This document shows, piece after piece, positions 56,501-64,000 of a DNA stretch of 64,000 nt. Every line of letters begins with the position of its first letter. Positions within the stretch are counted from its first letter, which is position 1. The notes under the pieces are model-generated. The model was not told the origin of the DNA and made no database searches. It saw nothing but the letters and a program-made list of their open reading frames with translations. The stretch is from Malachius bipustulatus. Lineage: Eukaryota; Arthropoda; Insecta; Coleoptera; Melyridae. The stretch spans positions 36,420,929-36,484,928 of the forward strand of contig OU342635.1 of NCBI GenBank assembly GCA_910589415.1, in the 5' to 3' direction. Position numbers and translations under genes: made by a program.

Positions 56501-57351
56501 CCTGCAGTATATTCAATGAGTTAAGTAGAACAAAACGATTTTTATCCATGCATTGTCAATTATTAGAGGCAGAGTTTTGGTTCATTTGCGGTAATTTAAA
56601 TAATGAACAGTAAATACCATCGTTATACATAAAATAAGCCACCGTAAACATGAATTACAGCGTACATAATACTTTAATTAAAGTAATTGATAGGTAATTA
56701 GTCTTGAAACATTTATGGGAACATGAACTGAAATTATATGTCTGAATTTATTCTACCTAGATGTGCATGTCTCTATGATACCCATGTATACATAAATCGT
56801 CATGCGATTGCCATTTTGTCGTTCTATTGTCTGAATGGCCTAGTACTACCGTAATTTGTCACATTTATTACTGTTAACTATGCATGACGATGTCGTTACC
56901 GCCAACCACAAGCAAAAATATCTACATTAAGGTTGGTAAAATAATGAAATATTTTGTAATTATCATTACATAACTTCAGTTTTGTTATAAAATCTATTAC
57001 TTCAAAAATACATGAATGGCGATTTAAAAATGTACCTGCATCATGTCTTATGCCTATACATATCATACAAATATCGCGACATAGGAATAATAAATGGAAA
57101 ACTGATTAATAATAATACTTAATATTTTAGTAGTCATATTTATTACAGTTTTATGCTTACCTAAATCTATACCTATAAATATTATTGCTGGTGGTCTCAA
57201 AGTATCTATAGTACCTACTTAGGTACATGACGCAGAGGTGATTGATTATTGTGATTAATAAAGATAAAAAAGAGAAATTGTGACGTACTCACTTTCGCAA
57301 ATCAAAGATTTCTCTTAATTTTTGTGCGATATCATTGCCTTATAGCACTAT
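53562..57351. other. Long AT-rich stretch without a recognised gene
   Basis: Apart from a tRNA-like fragment at 54345-54404 and a run of 16 C at 54166-54181, I see only short chance open frames (for example 55182-55433, 55497-55724). Confidence 0.45.
54345..54404 (-). repeat. tRNA-derived SINE-like head or tRNA pseudogene
   Basis: The - strand reads GCGGGCGGTAGCTCAGCGGA, with an exact A-box-like TAGCTCAGCGG, and about 35 bp later TTTGAAACC, a weak B box. The spacing suits a tRNA head, but there is no complete cloverleaf, so it is not a functional tRNA gene. Confidence 0.4.
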
Positions 57352-58836
57352 TAGTACGAGAGCCCACGACCAAAACCATGTATCATCGTTTTACGGCCAA
57401 AACCGTATCAAGTCGTTAGATAAGATGATCCTTAACCCTACTAGGTGGGTGGTAACGGTCAAAAGTGTAGCAACTGTGTGGGAGGCCATTTCTGCTATGT
57501 CAAAAAAAATAGGCAGACGGTATTATCGTATTACGTCTGATATTGAAAATGTACATAGATTTTGTCATTTTATAACGAAAATGTTTGTTTTCAGACATTT
57601 TGCGCGTAGCATATGGCCTGAGCGCATTTTTAAAAATGTCAAAAAATTTAGCCGAACTGTATTATAGCAACCCGGTTCAATTTTTTTTTAAACTTTTTTA
57701 TGGCTTCCGGGATTGCTAAAATACTGTTTTCAGACATTTCCGATGTCGCCTATAATCCCAAAAAGGAAAAGAACGTTCCGGAGTCGCCCGGCAAACGCCC
57801 TGGCGCTTGTTACAATCCTATGGCAAGAAAGGCTATTTACTTCTTACGCTCCTGTCCCTTGCATCATTACAGCGCATGCGGCAGCAGGCTATTCTGACAG
57901 TTGTAACGACGCTCACACCGCTCATTCAGATTGCTATTGTACGATTAAGTTTAAAAAGTCATATGTGACGTCATCCCAAACAGCACAAAGTAGTCCAATG
58001 GACATCCCTCTATGTACCAACGGACGCCCATAGTGACTAAAAACACATACACATCTCGCATCTTGTATCTCCAAATAAACAGTTTTTTTTTTACTTTATC
58101 CCAATTTCCTTTTGTGCAATTTATTGAAGTCCTTCAACTTCCGTTCGACGGTTTCGGGTAAGCTCTTTATTAATCATCATCAAATAATTTATGGGTCGCA
58201 ACTTATTCATTGGCTCGTAATAACATAGACTTCAATCGCCTCAATACGATTTTTGAATAATTTCGGAGTATCGAAAAGTTGTCTGATTAGTAAGGTGCTA
58301 AACTGAATTTGTCTGATATAAATTTTTTCTACATCTAGACAACTTATTTTATCACGTCTAACAATTTTCAGACGAATTGCTATGTTACCGATCGGTAAAA
58401 TTTTTTAACGTTTTCAAAACGGTCTCAAAATTTAATGTGCTCACATTTTCTTCTGAAAAATGATTATTTCATATACACTGACCCAAATTCACTCGTGAAA
58501 ATCATTTTCAGACGTTTTGCTATGATACTTTTTTTTTGTCTCATTTTTAATTTTTTTAAGTGGTCTCCCGGGTACACGCTACGCTAGTGGCGTCTGAAAA
58601 ACTTATTTTCGATATCTTAGAGGTATCATTTAACTATATTCTGAAAATCAGACGGATTGCTATGATACAGTTTGGTAAAATTTTTTGACATTTTTGAAAA
58701 TTTGGTTAGGTCGGACGATACACGGAAAATTTCTGATATTGCGATTTTCGGGTTCAGAATAATCGAATCTATTAATTTGATGCGGTTTTGGTCGTATTGC
58801 TATGAGACAAAAATTTTGGTCGTGGGCTCTCGTACT
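57352..58836. mobile_element. 1.5-kb TIR element, TAGTACGAGAGCCCACGACC ends
   Basis: Left TAGTACGAGAGCCCACGACC and right GGTCGTGGGCTCTCGTACTA are perfect inverses; homology continues for about 300 bp with divergence (shared AAAAATGTCAAAAAATTT and its inverse). The right half carries four spaced copies of GAC/GTCG..TTGCTATG(A/T)(T/G)AC. The interior 57700-58060 is GC-richer and unrelated to the ends. No transposase recognised. Confidence 0.8.
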
Positions 58837-59515
58837 ATATACTTGAACATGCAATTTAGAAATCAACGATTCCTGAGATTTTTATATTCAGGGATAATTC
58901 CGGGAATATTTGTGTTCTCCTTCTTAGTTTCGTCTATAATTCCTATACCTACAAGGGTGTCTCATGCAGAATCAATGGCATGGATCAAAAAATTATATAA
59001 AAATAATAATAATAAGAAATTTTATTATTTTTTTTATAAAAACTTAATAGCATGCCATCGTCATATATTTAATATGTCACATTTAATATGTTTAGGTACA
59101 CGATAATTATTTTCAAGATTGAACATTTTCAACTAATTTTGGAAAATTTTCATTTTAAGTGGGCATAATTTAATAAACGTTAAGTAAGGGCATAAAAGTG
59201 GAAGTTTTCTGAGTAATGTTCACGTTATCTGCGGGTTAGTTTTTTTCTTGCATGGTCACTCAATCGAAGAAAAATTGACCCTAACTTTTATTATATGCAA
59301 AGAACAATTCCAAAATAACGGTAAGGATAAGACGTTATTCTGAAACATTTACAGGGTAGAATTTTATTTACAACAAAGACGCAAAATAATTTTTTAATTT
59401 TATTCTTATCGAATGTAACAATTTTTTCAAAAACCATTAAATTGCGAATAATTTCAAAACCGTAAACAATCAGACCACTACTTATGATGGGATTTTTTTC
59501 GTTCCAAATGACCCT

Positions 59516-60214
59516 CAGGGATGGGCGTTCACGTGTAAAGAAATATTCTTTACACTTTTCATGTAAAGAATATGTAAACAATACGTAAACAATGTAAAGA
59601 AATCGTAAACAATGTAAAGAATACGTAAACAATATAAAGAATTCGTAAACAATGTAAAGAATTTAAACAATGGTGTCAGCTGTCGCTGCTATCAGTGACG
59701 TCATTTCTGTGAAAAGTTTCACATGCCAAATTTACACAACTTAGGTTTATTGAGGTTTGAGCACATGATTGAGAAGACAGTTTAGTTTAGATTTATTAGT
59801 AGGTAGGTATCAGAGACTTACTACACTTTCACGTCTCTGGTGTCAGTGGTACCTATACGCATAGACAAAACAGAAGGAAGAAGAAGTAGTCTCGGAAGAG
59901 GTAGAAACAGGTTGTAGCCAAGCCAACTGAACCCAACTATTATTTTATTATAAAAATGTAAACCAGTAAATCGTTTTATTATTTAATTTATGAAATAATT
60001 TATTCAAAAAATGAGTGGACTTGCGGACAATCCTGTAAGTATCTACGTGATAATAAATTTTCAAATCTAAGCTTTCATAAACTTATTTCATAGTAAAATT
60101 AATTGTTTACTTTGTTTACTTTCTTTACATGAAAATGGACTGTGTAAACAATTGAATTGTTTACATGTAAAGAATAGAATTGTTTACAATTAATTGTTTA
60201 CACGCCCATCCCTG
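59516..60214. mobile_element. hAT-like non-autonomous element
   Basis: Ends CAGGGATGGGCGT and ACGCCCATCCCTG are inverse and CAG-initiated as in hAT elements. ACCCT abuts both ends (59511-59515 and 60215-60219), a possible short target duplication; hAT normally gives 8 bp, so the assignment is tentative. Left and right subterminal regions are built of GTAAACAAT and GTAAAGAA words. No transposase. Confidence 0.72.
59574..59672 (+). repeat. Array of GTAAACAA words
   Basis: Five GTAAACAA copies (plus one TTAAACAA) alternate with GTAAAGAA at roughly 17-18-bp spacing. The inverse words TTGTTTAC and TTCTTTAC recur at 60108-60202. Confidence 0.8.
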
Positions 60215-61469
60215 ACCCTCCTCTTTACCACTGGACTTCGTTTGATCCAGCTGCGGGATAGTAAATGTAGGTATACTTAGTTTAACCCTTAAAAATCATA
60301 AATAAATCAATGCATCAAGAGTAATGGCCATGCATATGTCTGGCAATAGAGTATTGGAGAATGGGACTTCACAAGGATCCATCTTGAGTCGCACCCTTTT
60401 GACAATTTTTTTGACAACAACCCATTGGCGTCGAAAATCATCCCCTCCGACTTCAAGAATGTACCTAAATAAATAAACAATAAATAAAACATCGCATTAG
60501 GCACACGAAATTGACAAACATGGTGCTTCTGGATGGATCATCAGAATAACCCAAATATGTACCCGATAAGTGTGTTGTTTTTCTCTTATACTTAGAAGAT
60601 TCGAATATTGTGCACGTAAATATTGTAAATATTATTGTTAATATTGATAGCTGCTAATAACCCTAAGCTTATAGGTTGATGCGGCTGACACTATCAATAA
60701 AAAAAAAATTAAATATTCAAATCATGAGGTCTTCACTGACATCTTGAAAAAAGTCTCGTAAAATTTCTCCATAAAAGCGTTTAACTATAGCCGGTAGTTT
60801 CTTATTATTGTTGTACTGAATTCCTATATAGAACGTAATCAAGACGTAAGTCAAGAGTTCATGTTTCTTCCATCAAAAAGTGATGACGCTTCCCTTTCCC
60901 TTGAACTTCCCCATTAAGTAATACATGCAGGCAGTCGCTTATTTCAGAGCTCATCTATCGGTATCTTGTAAACGCAACGAGATAGAGTTGATTAAGTTGC
61001 AGAAAAGAGACGCAAAAGATGTCGAATGCGCGAAGACTTACAAAGGTATCTGACCGTTCCGGAAATATCCTGAAAAGAATGAAAAACTCCAATTTCTTAT
61101 TTTATCAATAGCTCCTTCAATCCTCCAGCAATCATCACAAACTGCATATGTGTCTGAGTTCTAATCAGTACATTCCGGGACAAAAATTTGGTGAACTTCA
61201 TCAACATCTTGTGGTTCCTCCCCTCCAATGGTGCATGATAATGAGGACATTTCTTCGTAGTTACTTTTCGACTTAAAATAATAACCCCTTCTATCCGCTG
61301 GTATAGAATATCACCCGTTATGACTCTCAGGCTTGAATAAAATTTAAATAACGTGATAACCAAATGAATAACTTGTATCAATAATAATTATAAAATATAT
61401 TAAGAATTGAAAATTAGAATTCTCAAAAAAAAAATTTGGTGATTGTTAAAAAATCAGGAAAACTGAAGG
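60215..61469. other. Unresolved DNA with two short - strand open frames
   Basis: Frames 60504-60307 and 61381-61097 (the latter with LEGRNHKMLMKFTKFLSRNV) have fairly protein-like composition but no motif I recognise and no clear splice context. They may be LINE remnants. Low confidence. Confidence 0.3.
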
Positions 61470-62090
61470 AATGAAAAAAGAAGTGGATATCTATATAGCA
61501 AAGCAACAAGAGCCTGAAAAAATGAGGGTAATATGAAAGTCTGTCAGAAAAAAAAATCAAGAATGAAATAATTATTTGTAAGAGGGGCGAGAAAGCAGCA
61601 AGAGCCGGAGAAAGAGAGAAAAAAAGAACCAGAGAGAGGCTTTAGAGAAGATATATTAAAGAGAAGAGTTTATAATTATTATAATAAATACTTGAACGTA
61701 AAGATGAAAAGCAGCAACTAGAGACGGTGCCGGAGGAGGAATAAAAAAGAACGTGAAAAAATTAGAAAGAGTCTGTTAGAAGAAAAAAAGTTAAAGAGTT
61801 AAATAATTATTGGTAAGAGGGAAGAGGAAGCAGCTAAAGGCGGGTAAAAAGATGAGAGAATAAGGGAACCAGAGAAGATGTTTTAAAGAATAAGATAGTA
61901 TAAAGAGAAGATTTTAAAAATGAATAATTTATCGTAATAGTGAAGAGGAGCATCCGGAGACGGTGTCGGAGGAAATTAATTTTGGAGAAGCTGTAAGAGA
62001 AAGGTTTAAGGAAGCTAGATCATTGTTTGTAAAGGATAAATTAAGAAGAATATAGGGAGAGAAAAAGAGTGATCTTAGAGGTATAGGTTT
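61470..62090 (+). repeat. Purine-rich degenerate tandem array
   Basis: Strong A+G bias on the + strand over about 620 bp. A unit of about 115-125 bp can be followed: AATAATTAT(T)..GTAAGAGGG..GAGGAAGCAGC..(A)GAC/GCCGG, with starts near 61567, 61674, 61800 and 61918. No long open frame, so not simply a coiled-coil gene. Confidence 0.6.
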
Positions 62091-62329
62091 TTTTTTCAAA
62101 CAAAAATTTTGGTAAGTTACAAGTTATGAATTATTCTTAAATTTTTTTTGGTTCAAGCTTAGTTAAACTCAACAATTTTCAACTGAACCCAACTAGAAAA
62201 GACATTACCCTCAAAATAATAAATATTTTTATTTATGGTATAAAAATTTAAAGAATAAGAGGAAATTAAGAAGCAGATACCATAACAGTATAATTATCAT
62301 TTCCAGGGTGATATACTTACGTTAAAAAA

Positions 62330-62435
62330 GTAAGCCCTTACAATGCTTAGACGTCAATTCCCACTCAATAAATATTCCATTTACTTTCACCAAATCCTCT
62401 TCATGAACCATAATATCGTCCGCATAGACCTATGA
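62330..62435 (-). pseudogene. Possible reverse transcriptase fragment (YADD)
   Basis: The - strand reads VYADDIMVHEEDLVKVNGIF then IEWELTSKHCKGLLF, resembling the YADD motif and following helix of a LINE RT. The upstream continuation is frameshifted. Short, so tentative. Confidence 0.38.
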
Positions 62436-62439
62436 AATT

Positions 62440-64000
62440 TGATCCCATAAATACCCCCTAAATTCACACTCCTACTAGATTTAGCTCTATGCCTAATCTC
62501 CTGCATAAACGGTTATAAATCCGAGTGGCGTAAAATTTGCACCAGTTGTTAGGGTAAGGTCTGCATTGTTCATCGAGCCTGGCTTTGACAGCTACAGGAG
62601 GAATATTTGTCACGTATGTGTCGCCGATCTGTCATGTGTTCCTTTCACCCTGTTATATTCGCGAATATGCCGCGCTATCATTATGTTATTGTATTCAGCT
62701 CTGTGAGACCTTTGTTATTGTTGTCTTCTTTAGGTACTGGTACTTTGGGGCTGTGTTGTAATGGGTATAATTACACCCAATAATACTAATATAATATAAA
62801 AGAATATAAAGTGCACCAGAAAATTATAAATATTCCAGAGACACCATACGCTTCGGATTTTTGGGAGTCTTGGGAGGGGGTGGGGGGTCGTTTGTAATTT
62901 AATTTAAGTAGAATTATTTTTGTTACAAAAGGGAAAAATAAGGATGGATCTCTGTTATATGCAAGAAAATCTATTTTATGCGAGGAATACTAAAAATATT
63001 AACTCAAAAGAATCCGTCAGAGGTGCTGGATATGGACGTTCAATAAATCTTAGATCCAAAGCTTTGTCAGAAGTTATGTAAGGTAAACAGGGAGACCTAT
63101 AAAGTGAACAATTGATGTTATTTGTCAGTGGAGAGGCTTATAAATCGGCCACCGGAGTTGTACAATGCGGCCGCGATGTCAATGCATTATACAGAGGTGT
63201 CCTGCAGTGTACTACCCAGGACTACATTCACAACTGGAGCACAAACGCGTGATTTACTACACCAAACCAATATAATACACCGCTAATATTCGCTTTTCAT
63301 AGATGCGGGAATAATAACTCATCTATCCAGATAAATTCTCGAGATGCTCACTGCTATTTCGGGTACCATACCTATTGTGAAGAGGGCGCATTCATCTTAT
63401 ATTTGCAAGAATTTGTATTGAAGCTGAAAAAACTTTCAGAGTTCTTATAAGAACGCGATGATGATGAGCTTCTTGTGGGCTGATAATAGTCTTAAATTTT
63501 ATCCTGGTTAAATTTTATCCTAATAATATAAAACAAGCAGTCTATATAGTGTTATATTTCAAATATAAGTGCGAAAAATTTTGGGGGGTGATTTCTTGAC
63601 CCATTTAAGGAAAAAATGTGCTGTAAAATTGTAAAAATATGACATGCATTTTCTGAAGAAAAGCACGACTAAAACTAGGTAGTGTTATTTCCTCTGGTTT
63701 TGTATTTTTTTTTTCATTTTCCTATACCTACTCTTTTCCATGTTTTAATCACATAATGCCATTTTTCTCTAAAACGGTTCACCTTGGAGCTTTTGGCCAA
63801 GAGCACCTTCATTAGGTAAAAACCATTGGCGGCTTAAAATGAGTTTCCAGAATGTTTATTTTCCCAATGTCGTCGAAACTATGGGTGAAAACCCGCACGC
63901 AGATCTCCGTCCCTGGCATATGAAAAAACTTATCTGCATGGCTTAGTAGTTATCGTTAAAAAAGTAACTTAATCAAGCTTAAAGTATTTAATTAATGACG
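62440..64000. other. Intergenic end of window
   Basis: No gene seen. 63570-63620 contains GAAAAATTTTGGGGGGTGAT, related to the arm of the TIR element at 38254-39101. 63120-63260 is GC-richer and unique. Confidence 0.4.

Overview
This is a nuclear window from an arthropod, almost certainly an insect. It is AT-rich, carries spliced genes with very long introns, and is full of short DNA transposons and LINE remnants. I cannot fix the order from sequence alone; the TE types (TACAGGGTG-ended inverted-repeat elements, CCAGTGGCGTAG hairpins, a pogo/jerky relic, jockey-like and R1-like LINEs) would suit a beetle or another TE-rich insect.

Three protein-coding genes are well supported. (1) On the + strand, the last two exons (59-225 and 3906-4048) of a heparan/uronyl 2-O-sulfotransferase of the UST/pipe type; the rest lies upstream of the window. 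(2) On the - strand, a complete Obg-like ATPase 1 gene (OLA1, YchF family) in nine coding exons from 39870 down to 4497, with a probable non-coding first exon near 41472-41640. Its exons sum to exactly 1200 nt (399 aa plus stop). (3) A complete adenylate kinase 9 (AK9) homologue, two coding exons, 2032 aa (38172-33364 and 33279-31990, - strand), lying entirely inside OLA1 intron 2 on the same strand. The sulfotransferase gene and OLA1 are tail to tail, with opposing poly(A) signals about 25 bp apart near 4305-4335.

The most notable observation is OLA1 intron 2, the 8.3-kb intron that houses AK9. No GT-AG pairing keeps the protein in frame, but an AT-AC pairing (donor ATAAGT, acceptor CAGCAC) restores the invariant DPNESRVPVP stretch. 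This fits the rare AT-AC class with U2-like donors.

Layout: 1-4048 sulfotransferase end; 4497-41640 OLA1 locus, whose introns hold nested inverted-repeat elements, a transposase relic, a full-length foldback (24262-25236) and an interlocked double inverted repeat of order A-B-A'-B' (28601-30272); 41650-45400 more TIR elements; 45130-47100 pogo/jerky transposase relic with a GACGTC-repeat region beside it; 47400-49876 a 5'-truncated LINE ending in a TTA microsatellite; 52150-52920 an R1-like LINE relic; 53272-53561 a GC-rich candidate terminal exon of unknown identity; 57352-58836 a TIR element with about 300-bp ends; 59516-60214 a hAT-like element with arrays of GTAAACAA; 61470-62090 a purine-rich degenerate tandem array. 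The right-hand 22 kb has no recognisable host gene apart from the candidate exon.

No searches were run: identities rest on reading the translations against remembered family features, and splice sites were read by eye.
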